Of a stretch of 40,173 bases of DNA, positions 31,186 through 39,711 are shown piece after piece. The position numbers and the translations under genes are program-made. Under the pieces are notes generated by a model. That model saw only the letters and a program-made list of their open reading frames with translations. It ran no database searches and had not been told where the DNA came from. Numbering within the stretch: the first letter of the stretch is position 1; every line of letters begins with the position of its first letter. Source of the DNA: Pseudomonadota bacterium (GTDB lineage: Bacteria > Pseudomonadota > Gammaproteobacteria > Steroidobacterales > Steroidobacteraceae); NCBI GenBank assembly GCA_021816775.1, contig JAKAXA010000030.1, positions 1-40,173 of the forward strand, in the 5' to 3' direction.

Positions 31186-32715
31186 TTAAAGAGCGCACTC
31201 GCCGGCTGGGGCGGTGCTGAGAGTGGCGAACTCATCCGGCGTCGGTAGCACCACGGCCCTGTTTCGGGCGTTGCTGAGGACGTAGGTCAGATACGTGAGC
31301 GGGTTGACTTTGTTCGCCTTACACGACTCAGCGAGTGAATAATAGATTGCGGCAGCATGGCCTGCGCGCTCGGAGCCCACGAAGAGAAATGCTTTTCTCC
31401 CGACGGCCACCGCCCTCATGCAGCGCTCAGCAAAATTGTTCGATGCGTCCAGATGTCCCGCTTCGGTAAATCGGGTGAGCGCGCTCCAGTGCCTCAAGGC
31501 GTAGTGGAGCGCTTCTCCCAGGCTGTCCTTCGGCAGCACCGAGTGAACGGTGTTGTCGAGCCAGGCCTTGAACCGGGTGAGCAAGGGGACCGTGCGCTCC
31601 TGCCTCGCCCGGAGCCGCCCTTCATCGGTGAGGCCCTTGATCTGCCGCTCGATGCGGAAGAGCTCTTTGTAGAAGGCCAGTGCCTCATGGGGTCGGCCGG
31701 GGCTCTTCAGCAGATCGGCCGCCTCCACGAAGCGCCGGCGCGCGTGCACATTGCAGGCCACTTCCGTGATCTTCCCGTTGAGGTAGAGCGGATCGTAGCC
31801 CGGATAGGCATCGGCCTGCAGGTAGCCGCGGTAGTCCTTCAGGAACGTCAGCGGCGCATCCCGGGTGCGAGATTTGCAGAACCCGTAGACGATGAGCGGA
31901 GGCCCATGACGGTCGTCCTTGGCGTAAACCCAGAGCTTCGCCTCATAGGTCTTGCGCCGGGCCGGATCGTGGTTCTGCAGCGGCAGGGTCGTATCGTCGG
32001 TGTAGACATGTCCGGAATCGAGCACCTTGAGGACCATCCGCCGGTGCAGCTCCTCAAGGAGCTGCGCGCAGTCCACCAGCCACTCGGACATCAGGGTGTG
32101 CGAGAGCTCGATCCCGAGGCGGGCGAGGCGTCCAGCGATGCGATACAGCGGCAGTCCATCGGCGAACTTGCTCACAATGAGGTAGGCGAGAAGGCTCGCC
32201 GAAGCCATGCTCTTGGGGATGGGCGGCAACGCGGGCAGCTGCGCCCGCACCACCGCCCCGTGGCAGTGGCCACAGGAATACTTCAGGCGTTGCGTCTCGT
32301 GCACTTCGAGCCTTGCGGGGATGTAATGCAGTTGCTCGGAGGACTCGTGCCCGAAAGAGCTCATGCTCTCCCCGCAGCAGGGGCAGGACTTCTCACCTTC
32401 CGGCACGTCGATCTGCTCGATGACGCGCGGCAGGCCCTTGAGCACCCGCACCGCGCGTCTACGCTCGGCAGGCGGCGCAGTCGAAGCCAATTTCTTCGCC
32501 TCAGCGGCGGGCTCGGACGCAGGCACCTCGATCACGAGGCTACCGTCGGCAAAGAGCCCGAACTGATCGACGTCGAGCACCTCGCTCTTCGGTCCAAACT
32601 GCCACTTGAGGAGCCGGCGCAAGTTCGCCTTCAAGGACTCGATCAGCTGCTGCTGCTCGCGCAGCATCAGGTGCAGCGTCGGAATATCGGTCGGGAGCGT
32701 GGTGGTGGTGTTCAC
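31186..32715 (-). CDS. tnpC: IS66 transposase TnpC
   Basis: 509 aa, full length for IS66 TnpC. N-terminal leucine-rich coiled coil (LHLMLREQQQLIESLKANL); Zn-binding region with C-P-C-C and Y-S-C-G-H-C; then the DDE core: SGHVYTDDTTLPL, LQADAYPGYDPLY and ASNNFAERCMRAVAVGRKAF, with the catalytic Glu in NNFAER. This is the enzyme that cuts and joins the IS ends. It ends 42 bp inside the left terminal repeat, and starts 48 bp after tnpB. No frameshifts; likely active. Confidence 0.95.
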   Translation of the reverse strand: MNTTTTLPTDIPTLHLMLREQQQLIESLKANLRRLLKWQFGPKSEVLDVDQFGLFADGSLVIEVPASEPAAEAKKLASTAPPAERRRAVRVLKGLPRVIEQIDVPEGEKSCPCCGESMSSFGHESSEQLHYIPARLEVHETQRLKYSCGHCHGAVVRAQLPALPPIPKSMASASLLAYLIVSKFADGLPLYRIAGRLARLGIELSHTLMSEWLVDCAQLLEELHRRMVLKVLDSGHVYTDDTTLPLQNHDPARRKTYEAKLWVYAKDDRHGPPLIVYGFCKSRTRDAPLTFLKDYRGYLQADAYPGYDPLYLNGKITEVACNVHARRRFVEAADLLKSPGRPHEALAFYKELFRIERQIKGLTDEGRLRARQERTVPLLTRFKAWLDNTVHSVLPKDSLGEALHYALRHWSALTRFTEAGHLDASNNFAERCMRAVAVGRKAFLFVGSERAGHAAAIYYSLAESCKANKVNPLTYLTYVLSNARNRAVVLPTPDEFATLSTAPAGECAL

Positions 32716-32762
32716 GGCGTCATTCTATCAAACAACCAACTCAATGGATATGCCTGGACCGA

Positions 32763-33131
32763 TCATTCGCGGGACTCATGCAGCGGCGTATGCAGCACAA
32801 AAGGCGGCAATCGGCGAATGCGCGTAAAGTCAACGCCATCGAGCAGCAACGCGAGCTCCTGCTCCGTGAGTTCCATCGAGGCCGCATCGGGAGTCGGGCA
32901 CTTGTACTTGCCCCGTTCCAAACGCTTGTACCAGATCACCAGTCCCGTGCGATCCCAGACGATCGCCTTCACGCGGTCGGAACGCTTTCCCCGGAAGAGG
33001 AACAGATCGCCACCCACGGGGTTGGCTCCGAGCGTCTCGGCGATGATGGCGCACAGGCCCGAGAAGCTGCGGCGCATATCCACGGGGGCCACCGCCATGA
33101 AGATCCGCGTATCGGGCGGCAGCTTCAGCAT
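32763..33131 (-). CDS. tnpB: IS66 accessory protein TnpB
   Basis: 122 aa. The diagnostic IS66 Orf2 sequence is present: FMAVAPVDMRRSFSGLCAII, VGGDLFLFRGKRSDRVKAIV, WDRTGLVIWYKRLERGKYKC. Required for IS66 transposition by an unclear mechanism. The ATG at 33131 overlaps the end of tnpA by 7 bp. Confidence 0.95.
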   Translation of the reverse strand: MLKLPPDTRIFMAVAPVDMRRSFSGLCAIIAETLGANPVGGDLFLFRGKRSDRVKAIVWDRTGLVIWYKRLERGKYKCPTPDAASMELTEQELALLLDGVDFTRIRRLPPFVLHTPLHESRE

Positions 33132-33508
33132 CGAAGCCTCGCCAGTTCACTCACCAGCGCCGGCAGGGCGACGGGCGCGATCTCGAGCGACAATGACATC
33201 CCGTTGCCCAAGACCAGGCGCAGGGACACGGCTGCAGAGGCCGGCACCGTCTCGGCCACCGCGGACACGGACACTGGCAGCTCCGGACTCGGCGTGACCA
33301 CCACAGGCACCATACGAGTGGACGCCGCCGAAGCTCGGCGCAGCTTGCCCTTCCAGAGAGTGAAGTACTTCGGGTCCAGCCCCCGCGCACGGCAGTAGGC
33401 GGCCTGGGTCTGGCCTGATTTACCCTGCGCGGCCAGGTGCTCGGCCCACCAGGCCCGGACATCTTCCCGGCGTCTTGAGCGGGAAAGGCGGGTCGTCCTC
33501 ATCGGCAC
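33125..33508 (-). CDS. tnpA: IS66 accessory protein TnpA
   Basis: 127 aa. N-terminal helix-turn-helix: AWWAEHLAAQGKSGQTQAAY then CRARGLDPKYFTLWKGKLR, the standard TnpA/Orf1 motif that probably binds IS ends. The Pro/Ala-rich C-terminus (VVVTPSPELPVSVSAVAETV) is variable in the family. First gene of the IS, 67 bp from the right end, with a 7-bp overlap with tnpB. Confidence 0.92.
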   Translation of the reverse strand: MPMRTTRLSRSRRREDVRAWWAEHLAAQGKSGQTQAAYCRARGLDPKYFTLWKGKLRRASAASTRMVPVVVTPSPELPVSVSAVAETVPASAAVSLRLVLGNGMSLSLEIAPVALPALVSELARLRC

Positions 33509-33575
33509 ACTCCTGCGTCATTTCGTGGTGCGAAGTGTTGCCGCAGATCTGTTCAGCCGCCAGACGCGGATTTAC

Positions 33576-33825
33576 GGGCGGATACGATCAAGGCCACACG
33601 CAGGTCACCTGAGAAGATCTCGTAGCGCATCTGGCTGCCAGAGAGCGGGGTGTGGCCGAGGTAGTGGTAGCGGGTGATGTACTCGTTCCACAGCCGCGCC
33701 GGGGCGGGAGTGTTGACCGGGTGCACGGTCATGGAGGGCAGTTCGTGCACCGGTGCATTCAGCAGCGGTTGCGGATCGCTGGCCGTGGTGAGCGGCACGG
33801 GCGCACGCCGCTCCCCATGCGGCGG
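33576..33825 (-). pseudogene. N-terminal/middle remnant of a DruA/DUF4338 protein, cut by IS66
   Basis: The frame encodes LTTASDPQPLLNAPVHELPS, MTVHPVNTPAPARLWNEYIT, RYHYLGHTPLSGSQMRYEIF and SGDLRVALIVSA, the typical DUF4338 centre. After VSA the codons belong to the IS66 right end (R-K-S-A-S-G-G-stop), so the protein is truncated exactly at 33575/33576. The rest of the gene does not reappear left of the IS. Upstream the frame is fused to unrelated sequence. The C-terminal piece at 26780-26995 may come from the same original gene. Confidence 0.75.
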
Positions 33826-34052
33826 ATCAGATCCTGTCCTTGCTTTCGGACAGGCGGTCGGCCGGGTCGAGACTTCAGGCGCCACAACAGCCGCCACAAC
33901 AGCCGCCAGCCCGCGCGATGCCAGCGGATCCCGGTCTGTGGGCGCACCACCAGGGCATCGCGCCACTTGAAGAATCGCGAGAGCAATGCGAGTCTGGCCC
34001 GGGTAACTGGATCGATGCGTCGCGGCTTCACCCCGCGTTCCACGATGGCCAC
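33826..34052 (-). pseudogene. Remnant of an rve/DDE integrase-type transposase
   Basis: The frame DPVTRARLALLSRFFKWRDA, LVVRPQTGIRWHRAGWRLLW then RLKSRPGRPP matches the N-terminal helix-turn-helix region of integrase-core (rve) transposases that begin ALLSRF..WRDAL.VV.P.T..RWHR.G. A short LLWRLLWRL duplication is present. The catalytic domain is missing; the frame runs into the DruA-like remnant near 33826. Confidence 0.6.
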
Positions 34053-34698
34053 AGGACTCCCGGTTCACGCTGAAGTGAAAGGCCGTTGTCGAATCTCGCG
34101 CGATACGCAGATTCGCAGTACTGAAGCGCGGACCGATGGCCGGATGTTGCGGTGGTTCGCCACGCACCGACCCCCTCCCCTCGGGGCCTCTTGCGCGCGT
34201 GTAAGCGGGCGTGGTTGGGTGAGGCAGCCGCTCGAAGTGAGGTCCGACCTCGCACCTGGATGGCGCCAGCGTGCACGCAAGAGGCACTGCTGACACGCCG
34301 CCTGCCATCGTCAGACCTCGCTGCGCTGCGAGCTCTTTCGAAGACTCCCGGACAGTCTGCACGAGATATGGCGTGGTCCCACGTCGCGAAACGCATGGCG
34401 CAATGCCCAGGCGATCTGAGCTCGCCACTGGTGGATGTTCCGGACCGGCTCAGGACGACGGCACAGGTAGAGGTCAGCGAAATATTCGCTATTCGAAGTC
34501 CATTCACGAACACTCTCCGCGGATGCGTCTGCGGAACCGACTGCGCTGAAAGCCTCCGCTGCGCTACAGAGCCCGAGTGACGGCCCACGGTGACGTCACC
34601 GTTTGCGAGCATTCCACCAGGACGCCGCCAGGGAGCAACTGGAGAAGCCTGTGTGTCGCCGGGACGGCCGGGAGCGCCGAGTGCTACGCTCACGGGCC
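34053..34698. other. 646-bp stretch without a recognisable gene
   Basis: Open frames on both strands, all Arg/Ser/Ala-rich and without family motifs. The minus-strand frame around 34400-34540 reads LCRRPEPVRNIHQWRAQIAW, which might be a gene scrap, but I cannot place it. No terminator or operator recognised. Confidence 0.35.
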
Positions 34699-35115
34699 TC
34701 AAGGGCGCGCATCGAGGCGGCGAATGATCCGACCCTCGAGACGCGTGGCCTCGGCGACGGTGTTATAGATCGTTCCGTATTTGCGGACGTTCTGGTGCAG
34801 CAGCTCAAGTTTGTGATCATCTGCATCCGTATCGACGATCAGCTCGTAGGTGAGTGAAGTCATCTTGAGCGGGCTGTCCTGTCGCGTCCCGTAGAGCGAC
34901 ACCTCGACGCCGCCGATCTCCAGCTTGAGCAGGGGTGCTACGCGCTCGATGTTCTTGATCATGCAGTCCGCAACGGCCGCGAGGAGCAGTTCCGCGGGGT
35001 TGAACGCATCCGGTCGCCCTTTCGGGTCTGTATCAAGATCCAATCGTGCGTCCTTGCACGTGGCCTCGCTGTCGTGTGCGTCGATGCGGCGAGCGGTGAT
35101 GCGATATTCCAGCAT
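34699..35115 (-). CDS. OsmC-family protein
   Basis: 138 aa from ATG 35115. An OsmC/Ohr-type fold is indicated by PKGRPDAFNPAELLLAAVAD (FNP.ELLLAA..DC) with C in ADCMIKNIERVA, and by the C-terminal HQNVRKYGTIYNTVAEA (C/N...TL). OsmC proteins reduce organic hydroperoxides with a Cys pair; the C-terminal Cys is replaced here by Tyr/Asn, so classical peroxidase activity is doubtful. The gene lies 22 bp downstream of arsC-VOC on the same strand and may protect against arsenic-induced oxidative stress; this link is inference. Confidence 0.78.
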   Translation of the reverse strand: MLEYRITARRIDAHDSEATCKDARLDLDTDPKGRPDAFNPAELLLAAVADCMIKNIERVAPLLKLEIGGVEVSLYGTRQDSPLKMTSLTYELIVDTDADDHKLELLHQNVRKYGTIYNTVAEATRLEGRIIRRLDARP

Positions 35116-35137
35116 GAGCCCTCTTCGTTCAGACGAT

Positions 35138-35992
35138 CTACGGCGCAAGAACAATGGGCTCGTGATCCAGCGGCATGTTCGAGAGCTCCTCGTCGGTCAA
35201 CCGGGCGTAGATCTCGATGAGATTGCCGTCGGGGTCCTCGAGCCACAGTTCATGCCGTGGGGTCGCTTTCCAGGTCGTCCGCGGCGGCTTTACGAGGGTT
35301 GCACCGAAGTCGCGGGCGCGATGGTAGACGTCGATTACGGACGCTTTGTCTCCAACATCGATGCCGAGGTGATAGAGCGTGCCGTTGTGCAGTGGCTTCC
35401 CATCGGAGACCAGGAGCACGAAATTGAGATGAAGATCCTCGCGGATGAACGTAGCGTATCGATGCGTCCATTCCTTGGGCCACGTCGCGAGAAGCCATGC
35501 ATAGAATCGGGTACTGCGCGGTAACTCCGCGACCCGGATGCTGGTGTGGAACTCTATGGCTTGCGGCCCTGCGGGTAGATCGAGAAGCGCCGCCAGGACA
35601 TTCATGCGCGCTCGAATCTGGTCCCGGGCGCTGCCGAATCGCTGTCGCAATTCCTCGGGAGAGAGGGCAGGATCCGATGAGGCGGGATCGGGGATCGGCC
35701 AGTGCAGCCGGCGAGTTCCCCCTGGAAGGACCGGACAGACCTCGTCGGCGCAGAGCGTGACGACGAGATCCAACTGTGAGGTATCGATCTCGTCCACGGA
35801 TTTTGATCGGTGACCCGCGATGTCGATGCCGAGTTCCCGCATCGCCTCGATGGCGTATGGGTTGACTTTGGTGGGGTGCGACCCGGCGCTCAGCACCTCG
35901 ACGCGATTTCCGAGGAGGGCTCGCGCAAGGCCCTCGGCCATCTGGCTGCGGGCGGAGTTCGCGACGCACAGAAAGAGAATCTGCCGCGTCAC
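35138..35992 (-). CDS. arsC: Arsenate reductase (LMW-PTP type) fused to a VOC/glyoxalase-fold domain
   Basis: 284 aa from GTG 35992, which overlaps the acr3 stop (GTGA). Residues 1-137 are a thioredoxin-type ArsC: P-loop C9-V-A-N-S-A-R15-S, relay cysteines C81 and C86 (TLCADEVCP), and the acid in HWPIPDP. This part reduces As(V) to As(III), which Acr3 then exports. Residues 145-270 form a VOC domain: FHTSIRV (H148), HLGIDVG and [17 protein letters not shown], giving a His-His-Glu metal site. The usual trxArsC is about 135 aa, so this is a true fusion. The VOC substrate is unknown; an organoarsenical or thiol conjugate would suit. The longer upstream frame is a shadow of acr3. Confidence 0.88.
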   Translation of the reverse strand: MTRQILFLCVANSARSQMAEGLARALLGNRVEVLSAGSHPTKVNPYAIEAMRELGIDIAGHRSKSVDEIDTSQLDLVVTLCADEVCPVLPGGTRRLHWPIPDPASSDPALSPEELRQRFGSARDQIRARMNVLAALLDLPAGPQAIEFHTSIRVAELPRSTRFYAWLLATWPKEWTHRYATFIREDLHLNFVLLVSDGKPLHNGTLYHLGIDVGDKASVIDVYHRARDFGATLVKPPRTTWKATPRHELWLEDPDGNLIEIYARLTDEELSNMPLDHEPIVLAP

Positions 35993-37128
35993 GCGCGCTC
36001 CCTTCCACTTGGGTGCACGCTCGGGCCGGCTCGACCGGGGGGAGTGCATGGCAGCGTGCCGGACCGCTCGTACCAGCCTTTGGTGCGGTTGACGATCCGT
36101 ACGACCGAGAGCATCACGGGCACCTCGACAAGCACGCCGACGACCGTTGCGAGGGCGGCACCAGAACCGATACCGAAGACGCTGATTGCGGTGGCAACCG
36201 CGAGCTCGAAGAAGTTGCTTGCGCCGATCAGTGCTGAGGGCGCCGCGACGCAATGCGCCTCCCCCAGGGCCCGATTGAGGAGATAGGCGAGTCCGGAATT
36301 GAAATAGACCTGGATGAGTATGGGGACGGCCAGCAGGACGATCACCAGCGGCTGGGCGACGATCTGCTTGCCTTGAAACGCGAAGAGCACCACCAGTGTC
36401 GCGAGTAACGCCACGAGGGTGACCGGCTGCAGGACTGCAAGGAGGCGGCGAAGGGCCTGTTCGCCACCCCGGGCCAGCAGATGGCGCCGGACGGTTTGCG
36501 CGAGCACGACCGGAATGACGATGTAGAGGGCGACCGACAGCAGCAGCGTCTGCCACGGGACCGTGATGGCAGCGAGACCGAGCAGCAGCGCGACGATGGG
36601 GGCAAAGGCAAAGATCATCAAGACGTCGTTCAGCGCGACTTGGGAGAGGGTGAAGTGCGGCTCGCCGTTGGAGAGCTGGCTCCACACGAATACCATCGCC
36701 GTACAGGGTGCGGCGGAAAGGATGACGAGCCCGGCGATGTACGAGTCGATCTGTCCGGCAGGCAGGATGGAGCGGAACAGGTGACCGATGAATACCCATC
36801 CGAGCAGTGCCATCGAGAAGGGCTTGATCGCCCAGTTCACGAAGAGGGTGACCCCGATCCCACGCCAGTGATCCTTGACGCGGTGCAACTCGCTGAAGTC
36901 GATCTTGACCAGCATCGGCACGATCATCAGCCAGATGAGTACCGCCACCGGCAAATTGACCTGGGCGATCTGCGCCGAGGCAATCACGTGAAACAGTCCG
37001 GGCATCAGCTTGCCCAAGGCAATCCCGGCGGCAATGCACAGCGCGACCCAGAGCGTGAGATAGCGTTCGAATCGAGACAATTGCGCTCTCCTACCGGCCG
37101 TCTTCGTCGAGGCGAGCGTCCGCGACAC
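35989..37128 (-). CDS. acr3: Acr3-type arsenite efflux transporter
   Basis: 379 aa with ten hydrophobic segments (first [19 protein letters not shown], last around [19 protein letters not shown]). The family signature [20 protein letters not shown] carries the conserved thiolate Cys in TM4 that binds arsenite; [19 protein letters not shown] is the second Acr3 signature (TM9). It exports As(III) using the proton-motive force. The ~25-residue C-terminal tail is Arg/Pro-rich and unusual, perhaps because the stop overlaps the arsC start. Start ATG 37128 overlaps the 3' end of arsI by 38 bp; an internal start is possible. Confidence 0.93.
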   Translation of the reverse strand: MSRTLASTKTAGRRAQLSRFERYLTLWVALCIAAGIALGKLMPGLFHVIASAQIAQVNLPVAVLIWLMIVPMLVKIDFSELHRVKDHWRGIGVTLFVNWAIKPFSMALLGWVFIGHLFRSILPAGQIDSYIAGLVILSAAPCTAMVFVWSQLSNGEPHFTLSQVALNDVLMIFAFAPIVALLLGLAAITVPWQTLLLSVALYIVIPVVLAQTVRRHLLARGGEQALRRLLAVLQPVTLVALLATLVVLFAFQGKQIVAQPLVIVLLAVPILIQVYFNSGLAYLLNRALGEAHCVAAPSALIGASNFFELAVATAISVFGIGSGAALATVVGVLVEVPVMLSVVRIVNRTKGWYERSGTLPCTPPGRAGPSVHPSGRERA

Positions 37129-37564
37129 TTGGACCCGTGACGGGAGCGCAGCAGGTCGATTTGACTGGCGACGCCCCCCGGCTCACATCGTGGCCGTACA
37201 TCGTGCTCTCGCCGCTCGTCAGGAATGTCTCCCAAAGAACCCCCTGGGGGTCTGCGATCCAGCTCTTGTCGCTCTGGGCGTAGCAGCAAGTGGTATTGCC
37301 TTCCTCAAGCACGGGCCGCTCGGCGCGCTTGAGGCGGGCATACACTTCCTCCAGCTCCGAATGGTTCTCGACTTGGATGCCCAGGTGCTCGATGCCCGGG
37401 GTCGCCCCTCGCTGGCTGATCGCGAAGTTCACTCGGGGATCCGCCAGCATCCACTTGGCATAGTCCGGTTTGAGCACGGTCGGCTCGGCCGCGAACAAAG
37501 CAGAATAAAAGCGAACGGACGCCGTTATGTTTTCGACAGTGACGTGGACATGCAGTCGTTTCAT
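37091..37564 (-). CDS. arsI: ArsI-type C-As lyase (VOC-fold dioxygenase)
   Basis: 157 aa from ATG 37564, preceded by AGGAG at 6-bp spacing. A VOC fold with the ArsI ligand set: H5 or H7 (KRLHVHVTVEN), H60 (GIEHLGIQV) and E112 (VLWETFL). The vicinal cysteines C93-C94 in NTTCCYAQSDKSWIADPQG bind trivalent organoarsenicals. ArsI is an Fe(II) dioxygenase that cleaves the C-As bond of MAs(III) and aromatic arsenicals, giving As(III) for Acr3. A second C-C pair in the tail (KSTCCAPV) may aid arsenic binding. CadI-type cadmium proteins share this family. First gene of the ars operon. Confidence 0.88.
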   Translation of the reverse strand: MKRLHVHVTVENITASVRFYSALFAAEPTVLKPDYAKWMLADPRVNFAISQRGATPGIEHLGIQVENHSELEEVYARLKRAERPVLEEGNTTCCYAQSDKSWIADPQGVLWETFLTSGESTMYGHDVSRGASPVKSTCCAPVTGPSVADARLDEDGR

Positions 37565-37850
37565 CCGGATCTCCTCGTCCAATGCGTCGCCTGGCGGATA
37601 GGGGGGCGAGCGTTCACGGTCTGCTCGGCCGTCAGGCACTGCAATATGCACACCTTGAAGGGCGGCGATTTGCGCCCTGCACAACAGCCTATCTCATTCA
37701 ATTTCACTATTTCAATGATATAGAATTATATTGGCCTTGCAAGCCTGGCGCCCGACCGGGCTCCTTAGGAGCGCCCCGAATGACGTTCCGGAGCGGCGGT
37801 GAGCGATCTACCTATTGCCGATGTCACGCCAGTCAGCCATATAGCCGGCC
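37565..37850. promoter_or_regulatory. Divergent promoter region of the ars operon and patatin gene
   Basis: AT-rich core at 37713-37733 containing an ATATA-gaat-TATAT dyad and flanking CAAT...ATTG, the only such stretch nearby. It shares TGATATAG (37716-37723) with the arsR leader (39285-39292). Candidate ArsR operator or promoter for the minus-strand arsI operon. No gene here. Confidence 0.4.
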
Positions 37851-37868
37851 GTGTTCTCGATCCGAGCT

Positions 37869-39167
37869 ATGTCCCTTGAGCGACAGAAAGGAACCGCAAT
37901 ACGCTCGGCGAAGTGCCGGTCGGCGTCGATTTTGAGGGCAATTTGTGCCGGTCTTTGTTTCAGCCCGTTGATGGTCGGGTGCACAGCGCTCACGCGCCGC
38001 GCCGCCCTGCCTCCTGAGTACTCAGGCGCTCGCCCGGCAGGATTTCCGTCGGACATCCGGTGGTCTGGAGAGATGACCGAGCAGGAATTTCGGCATTGGG
38101 CGGCTTCGCACCTCGCGGTGATCGAACGCTCGGCCGATGGCGCCCCCGTCAACGTCCTGGTTTTGTCCGGCGGGGGTGGCGCAGGCGCGTTCGGAGCCGG
38201 CGTGCTTTCGGGATGGAACCGGCTCGGCACACGTCCGCGCTTCCAGATCGTCACGGGCGTCAGCGTTGGGGCGCTCATCGCGCCGTTCGCGTTCCTGGGA
38301 GCGCAATGGGGCCATCGACTGTCCGTCGCATTCCAGGGCGAGAATGGTCCGCCGCTGCTCGAGCGACGAGTCTTCGGCTGGCTTGCCGCGCTCTTTGGCT
38401 GGAGTGCATTCCGCGGCGCACCACTCAGGTCGCTCGAGGACCGTAATGTGACGCCGGCTCTCCTGCGCGCTGTCGCGGCGCAAGCCGCGAGGGGTCGCCT
38501 ATTGCTCGTTGCCACGACCGACCTCGACAGCGGCGAAATCATGGTCTGGAATATGGGTGCAATCGCCGCACAGGGAGGCCAACCGGCACTGAGGCTCTTT
38601 CGCCAAGTACTGATCGCCTCGGCGAGCATTCCTGGGGTCTTCCCACCGGTCTTGATCCCCGTCAGAGCCTCGAACGAAGTCTTCGATGAGATGCACGTCG
38701 ATGGCTCGGCGAGCTCTGCATTTTTGTTCGCACCCGGGATAGTCCCGATCCTTCCGCAGGAGGTAAAGCCGCTGCACGGAGGCACGATCTACCTCGTCAT
38801 CAATGGACACTTGCGCACGCGACGGAAGACTACGCGAAATCGCACAGCCGCCGTCCTCTTGCGGAGTGTCGACACGGAGCTCGCCAGCGACTCCCGAGCT
38901 CGGGTAAAGCTGGTCCATTCGTTTGCACTGCGGCAGGGAATGAAGCTTAGGGTCACCGAGATTTCCTCGAGCTACCGGCTCGGTGGTTTCACAGTCGCTC
39001 TCGATCCGGCCAGGATGAAGGCTCTGTTTGCCTACGGCGAGCGCTGCGCCACGGAGCGCCGGGTGTGGGCCGGCGCGCTCGCGGTTCTCAATCGGGTTGC
39101 CAGCCAGCGCGCTGATTCGCCAGACAAGGCTCCCCAATGTCCCGTTCGCGCAGTTGCCGGTGAGTGA
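37869..39167 (+). CDS. Patatin-like phospholipase, probable lipoprotein
   Basis: 432 aa from ATG 37869 (GTG at 37851 would add six residues). An N-terminal basic region, then a signal ending in LMVGC, a plausible lipobox. Patatin catalytic features: oxyanion loop SGGGGAGAFGAGVLSG, nucleophile elbow GVSVG (S132 from this start), and HVDGSAS supplying the dyad Asp (DGS rather than the usual DGG/DGA). Such enzymes hydrolyse phospholipids or other lipid esters; the periplasmic/outer-membrane location is inferred. It lies divergent from the ars operon, without an obvious link to arsenic. Confidence 0.82.
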   Translation: MSLERQKGTAIRSAKCRSASILRAICAGLCFSPLMVGCTALTRRAALPPEYSGARPAGFPSDIRWSGEMTEQEFRHWAASHLAVIERSADGAPVNVLVLSGGGGAGAFGAGVLSGWNRLGTRPRFQIVTGVSVGALIAPFAFLGAQWGHRLSVAFQGENGPPLLERRVFGWLAALFGWSAFRGAPLRSLEDRNVTPALLRAVAAQAARGRLLLVATTDLDSGEIMVWNMGAIAAQGGQPALRLFRQVLIASASIPGVFPPVLIPVRASNEVFDEMHVDGSASSAFLFAPGIVPILPQEVKPLHGGTIYLVINGHLRTRRKTTRNRTAAVLLRSVDTELASDSRARVKLVHSFALRQGMKLRVTEISSSYRLGGFTVALDPARMKALFAYGERCATERRVWAGALAVLNRVASQRADSPDKAPQCPVRAVAGE

Positions 39168-39300
39168 CTGACCCGCTTCGCAAGAGGCTTGAGCGAAGTC
39201 GTTCCCGTTCGCATGGTTGGCCGGCACGCGGGGGGCTTCCTTCGGCTCGGTCGCTCGCGGCTCGGTTGCGGGCCGACGACACTTTGATATAGTTGCAAGC

Positions 39301-39669
39301 ATGAAATCAAGTGATGCAATCGCCACCCTCAGCGCTCTCGCCTCGGATGCGCGACTTTCCGTATTCAGACTGCTCGTGAAGCGTGGGCCGGCGGGCTACA
39401 CGCCCACGGAACTCACCCGGCGGCTCGGTGTGCCGGCGCCAACCCTGTCATTCCATCTGAGGGAGCTGGTCAATGTCGGTCTCGTTGCAAGTCGTCGCGA
39501 GGGTCGCAATTTGCATTACCGCGCCGAGCTTGGGCGCATGCAGTCCCTCCTGGACTTTCTGACCGAGAATTGCTGCTCTCTTGCCGACGAGGCGTGCCGA
39601 CCTGACTGCCAACCGCTCTCCGCCTCGGCGCAGGTAGCGGATCTGACGAAGCAGAAGAAGCGCGCCTAG
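39301..39669 (+). CDS. arsR: ArsR-family arsenic-responsive repressor
   Basis: 122 aa from ATG 39301. A winged helix-turn-helix is clear: ASDARLSVFRLLVKRGPAG, PTELTRRLGVPAPTLSFHL, RELVNVGLVASRREGRNLHY. The C-terminus carries C91-C92, C99 and C103 (ENCCSLADEACRPDC). A vicinal Cys pair plus a third Cys near the C-terminus is the As(III) site of AfArsR from Acidithiobacillus ferrooxidans, rather than the alpha-3 CVC site of plasmid R773 ArsR, which is absent here. As(III) binding would release DNA. TGATATAG in the leader is shared with the ars operon promoter. The second arsC follows 42 bp downstream. Confidence 0.92.
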   Translation: MKSSDAIATLSALASDARLSVFRLLVKRGPAGYTPTELTRRLGVPAPTLSFHLRELVNVGLVASRREGRNLHYRAELGRMQSLLDFLTENCCSLADEACRPDCQPLSASAQVADLTKQKKRA

Positions 39670-39711
39670 AACTCATTCAGGGACCAATGTTCACGCTACC
39701 CGGCATTGGTT

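Larger units (their letters stand above)
31144..33575 (-). mobile_element. Complete IS66-family insertion sequence
   Basis: About 2.43 kb with the three standard genes on the minus strand (tnpA, tnpB, tnpC). Terminal repeats are visible: the left end starts GTAATCCGCGTCTTGC at 31144; the right end, read inward from 33575, starts GTAAATCCGCGTCTGGC. GTAA-type tips are typical of IS66. The 8 bp outside each end (CCCGTCCG and GGGCGGAT) do not match, so the usual 8-bp target duplication is absent; one flank was rearranged or deleted after insertion. The right end interrupts a DruA-like frame. Confidence 0.85.

Noticed and set aside
31357-33297. A 646-codon plus-strand frame across the IS66 element
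   Set aside because: It is the antisense shadow of tnpC and tnpB, whose sequences are unmistakable.
35993-37039. An N-terminal extension of the ArsC-VOC frame reaching to 37039
   Set aside because: It is an out-of-frame reading of acr3; the GTG at 35992 with GTGA overlap and the start of ArsC homology set the real N-terminus.
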